A DNA stretch of 64,000 bases from Collimonas pratensis (GCF_001584185.1 NZ_CP013234.1:186001-250000), one strand, 5' to 3'; counted from the first letter of the stretch, positions 8,803-18,653 are shown. The notes: generated by a model not told the origin, from the sequence alone. A program made the numbers and translations.

Positions 8803-8819
8803 ATGCAACAGAGTTGCAT
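8803..8819. promoter_or_regulatory. Perfect palindrome upstream of the oligopeptidase gene
   Basis: ATGCAAC-aga-GTTGCAT, 7-bp perfect arms with a 3-base spacer, 63 bases before the start at 8882. Its position fits an operator or activator site. No regulator is identified, and the opposite-facing GNAT gene begins at 8651. Confidence 0.35.
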
Positions 8820-8881
8820 ATGGTCTTCAAAGCTCGCGCATACCCCGGCGCACTGCCCGTCCACACAAGGATCTGTACACT

Positions 8882-11032
8882 ATGTTCTTTCTTCAGCAAC
8901 GCGCTCATACCCTGAGCGTTTTTATTTTGGCCCTGATGACCACTACTCCTACTCTCGCCGCATCCTCTCCGACACCGCCGGTCGCCGCCAAGCAAGCCTG
9001 GCAGGAAAGCCGCCATGGCGAAATCGTCACCGACGACTACCACTGGCTGCGGGAAAAAACCAATCCCAAGGTAATTGCCTACCTGAAGGCTGAGAACGCC
9101 TATACCGAGGCCATGACCAAGGACCTGGCGCCGCTGGCGAAGACGCTGTACGGCGAAATGAAGGGCCGCATGAAGGAAACCGACCTCTCGGTGCCGACCC
9201 GGCGCGGCAAGTTCTACTACTACAGCCGCACCGAAGCCGGCCAGCAGTATCCGATCATTTGCCGCCGCCTGGCCAAGACAGATGCCGACTTTTCTTATGA
9301 TGCAGAGGCGCCGGAAGAAGTGCTGCTGGATGAAAACCAGCTGGCCAAAGGCAAGAAATTTTTCCAGGTTGAGAGCTTCGCCATCAGTCTCGACCACCGC
9401 TACCTGGCCTATTCGACCGATACCACCGGCTACCGCCAGTACCAGCTGCACGTCAAGGACCTGAGCAGCGGCAAGCTGTTGGCCGATAGCGTCGAGCGCG
9501 TCACCAGCGTGGCATGGGCGGCGGACAGCCAGACCCTGTTCCTGGTGCAGGAAGACGCCACCACCAAGCGTTCCGACCTGTTGCTGCGCCTTAAGCTGGG
9601 CAGCAAGCCGGTCGAGGTCTATCGCGAAACCAACGAGCAATTCAATATCGGCGTCGGCAACAGCAGCGACCGCAAGTTCGTCGAACTCGAAGCGCAAAGC
9701 ACCGACACCACCGAAGTCAGCCTGCTGGCGGCAGACCAGCCGCAAGGCAGTTTCCGCTCGGTGCTGGGACGCGAAAGCGGCCATCGCTATCATGTCGATC
9801 ACCGCGACGGCGAGCTGTTCATCTTGACCAACAAGGGCGCCAAGAATTTCCGCCTGGTGACGGCGCCGCTGGCAACACCTGACCAGGCGCACTGGAAAGA
9901 GCTGATCGCGCATGATCCCAACGTTTTACTGGAAGGTATTGAGCTGTTCCGCGATTTCCTGGTGGTCAGCGAGAAATCCGATGCCCAGGAACGCTCGCGC
10001 ATCTATGACTTTGCTAGCCGCAGCTGGAAAACCGTGCAGTTCGATGAAGCGGTGTATACCTCGCATGCGGGCGGCACGCCGGAGTTTACCTCCAGCCAGT
10101 ATCGCTTGATGTACCAGTCGCCGGTGACGCCGCCGACCGTGTTCGATGTCGACATGGCGAGCGGCAAGCGGCAATTGCTGAAGCAGCAGGAAGTGCCCGG
10201 CTACAATCCAGCGCTGTATGAAACCAAGAGGCTGTGGGCCACCGCGCGCGATGGCGTCAAGGTGCCGCTCTGGACCGTCGCCAGGAAAGACGTCAAGCTG
10301 GACGGCTCGGCGCCCTTGCTGCTGTACGCCTACGGTTCCTACGGCATTCCAGCCGAGGCGACTTTTTCCAATAGCCGCGTGAGCCTGCTGGATCGCGGCG
10401 TGGTGTTTGCCGAAGCGCATATCCGCGGCGGCAACGACATGGGTGAGCATTGGCATGACGACGGCATGCTGATGAACAAGAAGAATACCTTCAACGACTT
10501 CATCGACAGCGCCGAATATCTGGTCCAGCAGGGCTGGACCAGTCCGCAGCGCCTGATCATCGAGGGCGGCAGCGCCGGCGGCCTGCTGATGGGGGCGGTC
10601 ACCAACATGCGGCCGGACCTGTTCCATGCGGTGCATGCGGCAGTGCCTTTCGTCGACGTCATGAACACCATGATGGATGCCAGCCTGCCGCTGACCACCG
10701 GCGAATACCTGGAGTGGGGCAATCCCAACGAGAAAGCGGCCTACGACTACATGCGCAGCTATTCGCCCTACGATAATATCGCGCGCAAGGACTATCCGGC
10801 GATGCTGGTCACCACCGGGCTCAACGACAGCCAGGTGATGTACTGGGAACCGGCCAAGTACACCGCCAAGCTGCGCGCGCTGAAGACAGATCACAACCCC
10901 CTGCTGCTGAAAGTGAACATGGGCGCCGGCCACGGCGGCGCCTCGGGACGTTATGACGCCATCAAGGAGAGATCCTTCGAGATGGCGTGGATGTTGTCGC
11001 AATGGGGCATCACCCCGTCCGGCAAAAAATAG
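8882..11032 (+). CDS. Oligopeptidase B-like S9 peptidase, exported
   Basis: 716-aa serine peptidase of family S9 with the oligopeptidase B type active site. The N-terminal beta-propeller (about residues 100-420) starts with DDYHWLRE. The alpha/beta hydrolase domain has the nucleophile motif EGGSAGGLLMGA near residue 563, Asp within TTGLNDSQV and His in MGAGHGG. These enzymes cut short peptides after Arg/Lys. The ATG at 8882, after AAGGATC, begins a hydrophobic N-terminus ending in TLAASS, a probable signal peptide, so the protein is likely periplasmic. An upstream in-frame ATG (8669) has no ribosome site. Paired with a second S9 enzyme downstream. Confidence 0.85.
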   Translation: MFFLQQRAHTLSVFILALMTTTPTLAASSPTPPVAAKQAWQESRHGEIVTDDYHWLREKTNPKVIAYLKAENAYTEAMTKDLAPLAKTLYGEMKGRMKETDLSVPTRRGKFYYYSRTEAGQQYPIICRRLAKTDADFSYDAEAPEEVLLDENQLAKGKKFFQVESFAISLDHRYLAYSTDTTGYRQYQLHVKDLSSGKLLADSVERVTSVAWAADSQTLFLVQEDATTKRSDLLLRLKLGSKPVEVYRETNEQFNIGVGNSSDRKFVELEAQSTDTTEVSLLAADQPQGSFRSVLGRESGHRYHVDHRDGELFILTNKGAKNFRLVTAPLATPDQAHWKELIAHDPNVLLEGIELFRDFLVVSEKSDAQERSRIYDFASRSWKTVQFDEAVYTSHAGGTPEFTSSQYRLMYQSPVTPPTVFDVDMASGKRQLLKQQEVPGYNPALYETKRLWATARDGVKVPLWTVARKDVKLDGSAPLLLYAYGSYGIPAEATFSNSRVSLLDRGVVFAEAHIRGGNDMGEHWHDDGMLMNKKNTFNDFIDSAEYLVQQGWTSPQRLIIEGGSAGGLLMGAVTNMRPDLFHAVHAAVPFVDVMNTMMDASLPLTTGEYLEWGNPNEKAAYDYMRSYSPYDNIARKDYPAMLVTTGLNDSQVMYWEPAKYTAKLRALKTDHNPLLLKVNMGAGHGGASGRYDAIKERSFEMAWMLSQWGITPSGKK

Positions 11033-11093
11033 GCGGTTTTTACAAGAAGAAGCTTCATTTTGACTAATTTCGACTAACTCACGCAGGAATTCC

Positions 11094-13283
11094 ATGTCAT
11101 TGCCTACATTGATTAAGCGGCCATTCACGCTCCCCTTGCTGCTCGCCGTCGCGGTCCTGGCTGCGCCAGTCGCCGCCCATGCCGTCACAGCCGCACCGGT
11201 GCAGGACGTCAGCGACGTCTTGCACGGCGTCACGGTCAAAGATCCGTACCGTTATTTTGAAAACGTCAAAGATCCCAAGGTCCAGTCCTGGCTGAAAGAG
11301 CAGGGCGACAGCGCCCGCAAGGAACTCGACCGCATCGGCCTGCGCAGCTTGCTGGAACAGCGCATCGCCGAGATTTCGGCCGCCACCGGCGACGATATCC
11401 GCGGCATCACGCGCATGGCTGGCGATCATATCTACTATCTGAAGCGCGGCCGCGGCGAAAAACAGTTCAAGCTGATGACGCGCGATGGCCTGCAGGGCGC
11501 GGAGCGGGTGCTGGTGGATCCTGAACTGGAAGCCAAGCGCACCGGCGTGCCGCATGCGATCAATTATTTCGTGCCGGCCTGGGACGGCAAGCATGTTGCC
11601 TACGGCGTCTCCGCCGGCGGCTCGGAAGACGCGTCGCTGTACATTCTCGATGTGGAAACAGGGAAGACGGTGGGCGAGCCGATTCCGCGCGTGCACGAAG
11701 CCTTGATCGGCTGGCTGCCGGACAGCAAATCGCTCACCTACAACCAACTCAAGCCGTTGAAGGCGGGCGACGCCGAATCCGAGACCTACCTCGACAGCAA
11801 AGTCATGTGGCTGAAAGTCGGCGATACGGCGGCACAAGCCAAGCCGGTGTTCGGCCCCACCGTCACCACCGATCTCGGCCTGGCCCGGCTCGATGTCGGC
11901 GCCATCATTTTCAATCCGGGCAGCCGCTGGATGATTGCGCGCACCACCGACACTACTTTACCTGAGGGCTATCTGTTCGTCGCCGATGTCGCCGATCTGA
12001 ACAAGCCGACGGTAGCGTGGAAGAAAATCTCCAGCTTTGACGACAAGATCACCGACGTCGACCTCAAGGGCAACGATCTTTACCTGCTGACCCACGCCGG
12101 CGCGCCGCGCAACCGCGTGCTCAAGCTGGACCTGCGTCATCCCGAGTTGAAGCTGGCGCGTGAAGTCGCCGCCGCGCCGGCCGATGCCGTGCTGGAGAAA
12201 TTTTCTCTGACGCGCGACGCCCTGATCGCGGAAATCCGCGAAGGCACCTCGATCGTGCTGCGCCGTTACACCGCCGGCGACACCAAAGGGCAGAGCATCC
12301 CGGCGCCGTTCAAGGGCGCCGCCAGCCTGCAGAACGACCCAGCCCATGCCTACAGCGATGTGCTGTACACCCTGAACGGCTGGACCGAGCTGCCGCGCAC
12401 CTTGCTGTTGAAGGGCAAGGTTTCCAGCGATCCCGGCCTGCGCGTCAATCCGCCCATGCCTAGCCTGCCGGAAGTGGAAGTGGTTGACGTCAAGGTGCCC
12501 AGCTACGACGGCGCCATGGTGCCGATGACCTTGCTGTACAAGAAGGGCCTGAAGCGCGACGGCAGCAATCCGACCCTGCTGGACGGCTATGCCGCCTACG
12601 GCTTTTCGCAGACGGCTTACTTTTCGCCCGCCAGCATGGCTTGGATCGAACGCGGCGGCGTGCTGGCGTATGCCAATGTGCGCGGCAGCGGCGTCTACGG
12701 CGACGACTGGTACCGGGCCGGCTTCAAGGCCACCAAGCCGAATACCTGGAAGGATGGCGTGGCTTGCGCCAAGTATCTGATCGCCGAAGGCTACGCGACG
12801 CCGAAGACGCTGGGCGTGATGGGCACCAGCGCCGGCGGCATCTTCGTCGGCCGCACCGTGACTACCGCACCTGAGCTGTTTGCCGCCGCTATTTTCAATG
12901 TTGGTATCATGGACACCGTGCGCGCGGAAGACAGCGCCAACGGCATCACCAACATCTCGGAATTCGGCAGCGCCAAGAATCCGCAGGAATTCCCGGCCTT
13001 GCTGGAGATGAGCACCTACCATAACATCAAGGACAACACTGCTTATCCGGCTGTCATGCTGGTGCACGGCATGAACGATCCGCGCGTCGATGTCTGGCAC
13101 AGCGCCAAGACCGCGGCCCGCCTGCAAGCGGCCACCAGCAGCGGCAAGCCGATCCTGCTGCGGCTCGACATGCAGGCCGGCCACGGCATCGGCAGCACCG
13201 CCACCCAGCGCTATGCGCTGTCCGCCGATATCTACAGCTTCCTGCTGTGGCAGATGGGGAAGGTAAAGCAAGCGGATAATTAA
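11094..13283 (+). CDS. Prolyl oligopeptidase family S9A peptidase, exported
   Basis: 729-aa serine peptidase. It begins with a signal peptide (hydrophobic LLLAVAVLAAPVAAHA), then DPYRYFENVKDPKVQSWL, the usual N-terminal signature of prolyl oligopeptidases, and a seven-bladed propeller. The catalytic domain has MGTSAGGIFVGR (Ser near residue 579), Asp in HGMNDPRVDVW and His in QAGHGIGS. It is the second of two adjacent exported S9 enzymes, 61 bases after the first, with AGGA before the ATG. The two probably arose by ancient duplication of the fold but are clearly diverged. Confidence 0.88.
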   Translation: MSLPTLIKRPFTLPLLLAVAVLAAPVAAHAVTAAPVQDVSDVLHGVTVKDPYRYFENVKDPKVQSWLKEQGDSARKELDRIGLRSLLEQRIAEISAATGDDIRGITRMAGDHIYYLKRGRGEKQFKLMTRDGLQGAERVLVDPELEAKRTGVPHAINYFVPAWDGKHVAYGVSAGGSEDASLYILDVETGKTVGEPIPRVHEALIGWLPDSKSLTYNQLKPLKAGDAESETYLDSKVMWLKVGDTAAQAKPVFGPTVTTDLGLARLDVGAIIFNPGSRWMIARTTDTTLPEGYLFVADVADLNKPTVAWKKISSFDDKITDVDLKGNDLYLLTHAGAPRNRVLKLDLRHPELKLAREVAAAPADAVLEKFSLTRDALIAEIREGTSIVLRRYTAGDTKGQSIPAPFKGAASLQNDPAHAYSDVLYTLNGWTELPRTLLLKGKVSSDPGLRVNPPMPSLPEVEVVDVKVPSYDGAMVPMTLLYKKGLKRDGSNPTLLDGYAAYGFSQTAYFSPASMAWIERGGVLAYANVRGSGVYGDDWYRAGFKATKPNTWKDGVACAKYLIAEGYATPKTLGVMGTSAGGIFVGRTVTTAPELFAAAIFNVGIMDTVRAEDSANGITNISEFGSAKNPQEFPALLEMSTYHNIKDNTAYPAVMLVHGMNDPRVDVWHSAKTAARLQAATSSGKPILLRLDMQAGHGIGSTATQRYALSADIYSFLLWQMGKVKQADN

Positions 13284-13285
13284 GT

Positions 13286-13300
13286 GCCGGAGAATCCGGC
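13286..13300. other. Small GC hairpin between S9 peptidase and histidine kinase genes
   Basis: GCCGGA-gaa-TCCGGC, a perfect 6-bp stem with 3-base loop directly after the stop at 13283 and just before the kinase ribosome site. There is no T-run, so it is not a classical terminator. It may attenuate read-through or mark the 3' end. Confidence 0.35.
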
Positions 13301-13312
13301 GTTGGAGAAGGT

Positions 13313-14749
13313 TTGACGAGCGGAAATAATTATCGCGCCATAAGCAAGACTGAGCGCTGCCAGCAATACGCCGTTTTATTGCTGGCAGCGCTCATTGCCC
13401 CCTTCGCGGCGGCGGCCTCGACGCCGGCCCTAGAGCAGTTTGCCACTTCACTGGCAAGCGCTCCTGCCGCGGCGGAAGTCGCTCTCAGTGAGCTGCAGCA
13501 GCTGGACGAGGCGCTGATCCGGCCCGCTTCGCTCTATCCCGCATTCAATACCGTTGCGTTGCCGGCCCTGGCGGCGCTGTATCGTTTCCGCCGCGAATGC
13601 AGCGGCGGGCTGGACCAGGTTCCTGCCTCCGCACGTCAGTTCGAGCAAGCCCAATGCGACAAGACCATCTTGCCGGAAAGCTGGTTTGCCGCCCATCCGC
13701 TGCATCCGCTGGGCGGTAGCTATGCCTGGCATTATCTGGCACGCCATCCTGAATCCGCGGCCACATTGCAGCGCTTTCTGCATGTACGCGAACGTCCCGA
13801 TGCGCTGGCCGGGCTGGGCCGCCTGTCGGACGACAACCTGGACGCCATTGCCGGTGGCCAGCACTGGCTGTTGCAACAGCAGACCCTGTGGTGGCAACAC
13901 CAGCAAGTGTGGCGGCGTTATGCGCCGGCCGTGTGGCAGCCGCTGGCGCACCGCGCTGGGCTGGAACTGACTGCAGCCGGCCAGCGCTGCGACCTGCCGT
14001 TGGGGAATATCTGCGCCAATCCGGTATCGGCTCTCGACAACTGGTGGCGCTGGCTGCTGGCCGGCGCCGCGCTGGTGCTGCTGCTGACGCTGGGCTACGC
14101 ATGGTGGCAGCGGCGCGGCATCCGCAAGCGCCAGAAATTCATCCTGCAAATGCTGACCCACGAGTTGCGCACGCCGATCGCCAACCTCGGCAATATCGTC
14201 GAGAGCTTCCGCCACGATTTCGATGCCTTGCCCGGCAGCGCGCAGGCCGGGTTCGGCCGCCTGGCCGATGGCGTGCAGCGCATGCGCCAGCTGGCCGACG
14301 CCAGCCGCCATTATCTGTCCGAGGCCGGCGCTGGCGATGCGCTGGAGCTGCCGAGCGCGGTGTTGCTGAGCGAATGGCTGGAAGCAGTCAGCGAGCGCCA
14401 CCATGGCTTGCAGTTCTGCCTGGAGCAGGATCAGCGGATCTTGCTGCCGCTGTACTGGATCAGCCTGTGCCTGGACAACGTCCTCAACAATGCCCATCAT
14501 TACGGCAAGGCGCCGGTGCGCCTCAACGCCAGCTGGCGCAAGGGCTGGCTGCGGCTGACGGTGAGCGATGCCGGTGTGCTGGAGCGCTACCGCTGGTCGC
14601 GCATGCACGGCGCGGGAGCATCGGGTTCCGGCATGGGCCTGGGGCTGTCCATCGTGCGCCGCGTGATGCGCCGCCTCAGAGGAAAAGTCCGCCTGAGCGG
14701 ACCGCCCACCACATTCACCTTGGAGTTACCGTGTGAGCTACAGCGCTAA
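13313..14749 (+). CDS. Sensor histidine kinase, VxrA-like (DUF3404 type)
   Basis: 478-aa membrane sensor kinase. A first hydrophobic segment (about residues 20-35) is followed by a periplasmic domain to about residue 240. A second membrane segment (WLLAGAALVLLLTLGY) leads to the H-box LTHELRTPIAN with His283. The ATPase part has N-box LDNVLNNAHHYGK and G-box GSGMGLGLSIV. The start is TTG at 13313, supported by GGAGAAG 5 bases upstream. It overlaps the response regulator gene by 17 bases. The arrangement kinase, OmpR regulator, exported partner resembles the Vibrio vxrABC locus, and the sensor region resembles DUF3404; that family link is from memory. Confidence 0.8.
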   Translation: MTSGNNYRAISKTERCQQYAVLLLAALIAPFAAAASTPALEQFATSLASAPAAAEVALSELQQLDEALIRPASLYPAFNTVALPALAALYRFRRECSGGLDQVPASARQFEQAQCDKTILPESWFAAHPLHPLGGSYAWHYLARHPESAATLQRFLHVRERPDALAGLGRLSDDNLDAIAGGQHWLLQQQTLWWQHQQVWRRYAPAVWQPLAHRAGLELTAAGQRCDLPLGNICANPVSALDNWWRWLLAGAALVLLLTLGYAWWQRRGIRKRQKFILQMLTHELRTPIANLGNIVESFRHDFDALPGSAQAGFGRLADGVQRMRQLADASRHYLSEAGAGDALELPSAVLLSEWLEAVSERHHGLQFCLEQDQRILLPLYWISLCLDNVLNNAHHYGKAPVRLNASWRKGWLRLTVSDAGVLERYRWSRMHGAGASGSGMGLGLSIVRRVMRRLRGKVRLSGPPTTFTLELPCELQR

Positions 14750-15395
14750 TGCAACTATCCTGCTGATCGAAGACGACCCCGCCCTCGGCAGCGGCTTGCA
14801 GCAGTTTTTGCAGCAAGAAGGATTCTGCTGCCTGTGGCAGAGCGAGACCAGCGCCGTGGCAGCGACCTGGCGCCAGGCCGACCTCGTAATCCTCGACCGC
14901 CAGCTGGCCGACGGCGACAGCCTGCGCTTTTTGCCGCAATGGCTGGCGCAAAAGGCATTGCCGGTGATCGTCCTGACCGCCCGGGTAGAAGTTGCCGACC
15001 GCGTGGCCGGCCTGGAAGCCGGGGCGCGCGACTACCTCAGCAAGCCATTTGCCCACGTCGAGCTGCTGGCGCGCATCCGCGCCCAGTTGCGGCCGCTGGG
15101 CGAGGGCCAGATGGAATCCGGCGCGCTGCAGCTGTTTCCGGCGCGGCATGCGGTGCAGTGGCAGCAGCAGGAAGTCAGCCTGACGCACACGGAATTCGCG
15201 CTGCTGGCGATGCTGGTGCGCATGGCCGGCCGCGTATTCACGCGCGATGAGCTGCTCAACCAGGTCTGGGGTTATCAACATTTCCCGTCGACCCGCACGG
15301 TCGATACGCATATCCTGCAGCTGCGCCAGAAACTGCCCGGCGTGCCTATTGAAACCGTGCGCGGTGTCGGCTATCGCCTGGAGAAGCCCGCATGA
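14733..15395 (+). CDS. OmpR/PhoB-family response regulator
   Basis: 220 aa. Receiver domain with the acidic pocket IEDD (residues 13-15), phospho-acceptor Asp55 in LVILDRQLADG, Thr in VLTARVE and Lys in YLSKPF. The C-terminal winged helix shows TEFALLAMLVRMAGRVFTRD and the recognition helix region TRTVDTHILQLRQKL. It starts at GTG inside the end of the kinase gene and overlaps the next gene by 4 bases (ATGA), so the three genes are translationally coupled. Targets are unknown; a VxrB-like role in envelope stress would be the analogy. Confidence 0.9.
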   Translation: MSYSANATILLIEDDPALGSGLQQFLQQEGFCCLWQSETSAVAATWRQADLVILDRQLADGDSLRFLPQWLAQKALPVIVLTARVEVADRVAGLEAGARDYLSKPFAHVELLARIRAQLRPLGEGQMESGALQLFPARHAVQWQQQEVSLTHTEFALLAMLVRMAGRVFTRDELLNQVWGYQHFPSTRTVDTHILQLRQKLPGVPIETVRGVGYRLEKPA

Positions 15396-16237
15396 GCATC
15401 GCTTGCAGCCGCTGGACGCGCGCCGGCCCGGTCCTGCTCCTGCTGTGCTGCCTCGGCACGGCGCACGCGGCCTTGCCGCAGACGCCGCTGCAGCCGGTAT
15501 ATCACGCGCTGTTCCGGGAGCAGGCTGGCACGGCCTGGCAGCAGCTGATCAATCTCTGGCCCGGCTTGAACAGCGATGCCCAGCGCCAGGCCTGGCAGGC
15601 AGCGCTGGCGGCGCTGGTCGCGCGCCAGTGCGGCAACGATCTGCCGGTGGCGACGCCGGCCTGGCTGGATAGTCCGACCCTGGACCTGGTCCAGCGCGAC
15701 ATTCCGCTGAACCGCATCTACCGCGTGCAGCTCACCGGCAAGAGCGAGCGGCGCGACCTGCACGTGACGCTGGAGTTGCCGTCCGGAGAACAGCTGCTGG
15801 CCGAGGCGACGCCAAGCTATGAAGCCGACGGCCAGTTCGTGCTGGAAAGCCGGGAGCTGGGCGAACCGTTGCCGCCTGGCGTTTATCAGCTCACGTTTAC
15901 GTCCGGCGCCGAAACCTGGCGCCAGAAACTGGCGTTGCCCGGCAGCGCAGCGCTCAACTGGATCCGGCGCGAAGGCCAAGGCATCAAGGTACAACTGCCG
16001 GCACATGCCGATGCCTGTCCGGCGCCGTGGGTGGAGCAGTCGTTGCTGCGGCGCCCGGATTTTGTCACTGTCTGGCAGCAGCGCGTCGCCAGGCCGGAGC
16101 AGTTGCGCTGGCCGCCACGAAGCGATGCCGCGTTGCTATGGACCAATGTCTCGGTCATCCGCGCCGAAGCGCGCGGCGGCCTGACGGTGCGCCTGGTGCA
16201 CCGCTTGGGCGGGCCGCTGGCCGCGCAAGAAAACTGA
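15392..16237 (+). CDS. Exported DUF2861-like protein, VxrC-like
   Basis: 281 aa with a signal peptide (VLLLLCCLGTAHAALP). The mature start LPQTPLQPVYHALFREQAGTAW resembles DUF2861 proteins that follow the vxrAB genes in Vibrio (from memory). The remainder is a beta-rich region (about residues 100-190) and a C-terminal part with two Cys (Cys near 85 and 205). It is coupled to the response regulator by an ATGA overlap, so it is likely an accessory periplasmic partner or the first output of the system. Molecular function is unknown. Confidence 0.65.
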   Translation: MSIACSRWTRAGPVLLLLCCLGTAHAALPQTPLQPVYHALFREQAGTAWQQLINLWPGLNSDAQRQAWQAALAALVARQCGNDLPVATPAWLDSPTLDLVQRDIPLNRIYRVQLTGKSERRDLHVTLELPSGEQLLAEATPSYEADGQFVLESRELGEPLPPGVYQLTFTSGAETWRQKLALPGSAALNWIRREGQGIKVQLPAHADACPAPWVEQSLLRRPDFVTVWQQRVARPEQLRWPPRSDAALLWTNVSVIRAEARGGLTVRLVHRLGGPLAAQEN

Positions 16238-16333
16238 GTCTCATTGCGGGCATTCCTGTCATTCCTCTGACAATCGAAATGTGCAATGCGGGAATAATGA
16301 ATTTTTCCTTTTTCCCGCACTCATCCGATCGCC

Positions 16334-18640
16334 ATGAAAAAAAACTTCTTCTTTTCTCGTTTCGTATCGGGCGCTGCCTTGATGCTGGCTGCCATTTCCG
16401 TGCAGGCGGCCGGCAGCGCGCCGGTCACCCTGAGCGCTTCGTTTGGCGAATTCATCGTTGATCCGGCGACCCTGGCGGTGTCGATGCGGCCCGCCGGCGC
16501 GGCCAGCATTCCCTTGGCGGCGGCCGCCTTCCCTGCCGCCAAAGTGAGCGATCAGTCAGGCCACCGCTGGCGCATCGATACCGGCTCCTATCATTTCTCG
16601 GTGGTCGCTGGGATGGATGGCGATGCGTTGCGCTTGTCGGTCCGTTCCGACCGTCCGGCCACGCTGGACTGGCCGCGCACCGCCGATCCAGCGGCGATCG
16701 AGGCTTACGCCATGCCGTTCGGCGAAGGCAGTTATGTGCCGGCCGACGATCCGGCCTGGCTCGGCTGGCTGCTGCGCCGCTACGAGCCGGCGCCCATCCA
16801 TGAAGCGCTGTCGATGTCGTTCTGGACCGAGCTGCGTGCCGACCGTTCGGTCACCTGGATTGTCGAGACACCCTTCAATACGCAATTCAGCGTTGCGCAA
16901 GCGGGCGGCAGGCCGCTGCCGGCGCTGTCCCATGAATTCACGACCCTGGCTCCCGATGCGCCCTATACCGTGCGCTTTGCGGTCGGCGCCAAAGATCCGC
17001 TGGCAGGTGCGCGCAGCTATCGCAGCTGGTTGCAGGCCAGCGGCAATTTCCTCAGCCTGACGGACAAGATCGCCGCCCTGCCGGCGATAGCCAAGCTGGG
17101 CGGGGCGCCGCATATCTATCTGTGGGGCGGCGGCCTGCTGAAGGCCGGCGACGTACGGCAATGGGCGGCGTTCGTTCGCTTGTTTCAGCAGCATAAGGCT
17201 GATCCGGCACATCTCGCCGGCCGCCTGTGGCAAAGCTTCGATGCTGCAGCACAAGCCAGTTTTGACGCAGCGTTCAAGACGGCTGCCGGCAGCAGTGGCT
17301 ATGTCGAGAAATGGCGGCAACAAGAGCTGATCCGGGCGATCAATCAAGGCCTGCAGCAGGCTTTGCCGGCAACTCCGGTACAGCCTTTGCCGGGCAAGCA
17401 CGATCCGGCGGCCGACGTGCTGTGGGCGCAATCGGCGCGGCAGGCCCTGAGCACGGCCTTCGGTCCGATGCTTGCGCCGCCAGCGGGCTGGGGCGGCGGC
17501 CTGTCGGGCGACACGGTGGCGGCACTCAAGCAGGCCGGCCTCAGCCGCGCCTGGCTGGGCGCGGCCGACTGGCAAGACGCCTTATGGCATCCTCAGGCGG
17601 TGGCCGCTGCCGAGGCTGCCGGTTATCTGGTGGCGGTCTACGACAGCTACGGCAGCGCCCACCGTGCGGACTTGGCCAACACCTGGTCAACCGCACAAAT
17701 GGGCAATGAGCTGGCCGCGGCAGGCTACCGGGACAAGCAGCAGAAGGAAGTGACCGGGTTCGGCGAGCGCGGCGTGTATGTCAACGCGCGGGCGGTGGAA
17801 TCGTATGCGCAGCAACGCATCAAGGCGGTGGCGCAGGCCGGCCGTCTGAACAGCTACTTTCTCGATGTCGACGCCGTCGGTCCGGAATACGATGACTACA
17901 CGCCAGGGCGCGAGACCAGCCAGCAGCAAGACGCGGAGGCGCGCCGGCGGCGCCTGCTGTATCCGGCCAAGGCCCTGGGCCTGGTTACCGGCAGCGAAGG
18001 CGGCCTGGCTTTTTACGCGCCGCAGATCGCTTTTGCCCACGGCATGCTGACCCAGCCTTTTGCCTGGATGGATGCGGCCATGAAAGACAAGTCGACGCCC
18101 TATTTCCGCGGCGGCTACTGGCCGCCGGAAACGCCGGACATGTACTTCAAGGCGGTGCCGCTGAAAGCCGAGATCGCGCGCTTTGTCCGGTCCCCGCAGT
18201 TCCGCCTGCCGCTCTATGAAATTGCGCTGCACGACAGTATCGTGACCACTCATCATTGGGAATACGGCTCATTGAAATTTTCCAACGAACGCGACGCCAC
18301 TGCATTGATGCAGCTGCTGTACATGGTGCCGCCGCTGTATCACCTCAACGACGCCGTGCTGGCGCGCGACCTGCCCCTGATCGCCGCCTACGACAAGGTG
18401 TTCCGGCCTTTGCATCAGCGCTTGTTTACCCAGGCGATGACCGATTTTGAGGTGTTGTCGCTGGATCGGGAACTGCAGCGTTCGACTTTTGCCGATGGCA
18501 CCACGGTGGCCGTCAATTTCGACCGCCGGCCGCGCTCCCTGAGCGATGGCGTCCGCTTGCCGGCGCAATCGGCCTATGTCGTGGCGCCGGGCCAGGCGCC
18601 GCAGCTGATCGAGATGAAGGCATTGCTCGATCACCGGTAA
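16334..18640 (+). CDS. Exported glycoside-hydrolase-like protein
   Basis: 768 aa with a signal peptide ending VQAAGS. An N-terminal beta-sandwich-like region (about 25-230) precedes a probable TIM-barrel: LYLWGGG, AVYDSYGS, a candidate catalytic Asp pair in SYFLDVDAVGPEYDDY and ITTHHWEYGS-like C-terminal part (VTTHHWEYGSLKF). The layout recalls alpha-N-acetylgalactosaminidase-like families (GH101/GH129 clan), but I cannot fix the family by eye. The C-terminal all-beta part is typical of a carbohydrase accessory domain. It stands alone after the two-component genes, and no polysaccharide uptake genes are adjacent. Confidence 0.6.
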   Translation: MKKNFFFSRFVSGAALMLAAISVQAAGSAPVTLSASFGEFIVDPATLAVSMRPAGAASIPLAAAAFPAAKVSDQSGHRWRIDTGSYHFSVVAGMDGDALRLSVRSDRPATLDWPRTADPAAIEAYAMPFGEGSYVPADDPAWLGWLLRRYEPAPIHEALSMSFWTELRADRSVTWIVETPFNTQFSVAQAGGRPLPALSHEFTTLAPDAPYTVRFAVGAKDPLAGARSYRSWLQASGNFLSLTDKIAALPAIAKLGGAPHIYLWGGGLLKAGDVRQWAAFVRLFQQHKADPAHLAGRLWQSFDAAAQASFDAAFKTAAGSSGYVEKWRQQELIRAINQGLQQALPATPVQPLPGKHDPAADVLWAQSARQALSTAFGPMLAPPAGWGGGLSGDTVAALKQAGLSRAWLGAADWQDALWHPQAVAAAEAAGYLVAVYDSYGSAHRADLANTWSTAQMGNELAAAGYRDKQQKEVTGFGERGVYVNARAVESYAQQRIKAVAQAGRLNSYFLDVDAVGPEYDDYTPGRETSQQQDAEARRRRLLYPAKALGLVTGSEGGLAFYAPQIAFAHGMLTQPFAWMDAAMKDKSTPYFRGGYWPPETPDMYFKAVPLKAEIARFVRSPQFRLPLYEIALHDSIVTTHHWEYGSLKFSNERDATALMQLLYMVPPLYHLNDAVLARDLPLIAAYDKVFRPLHQRLFTQAMTDFEVLSLDRELQRSTFADGTTVAVNFDRRPRSLSDGVRLPAQSAYVVAPGQAPQLIEMKALLDHR

Positions 18641-18653
18641 TCTGCATGCTTTT

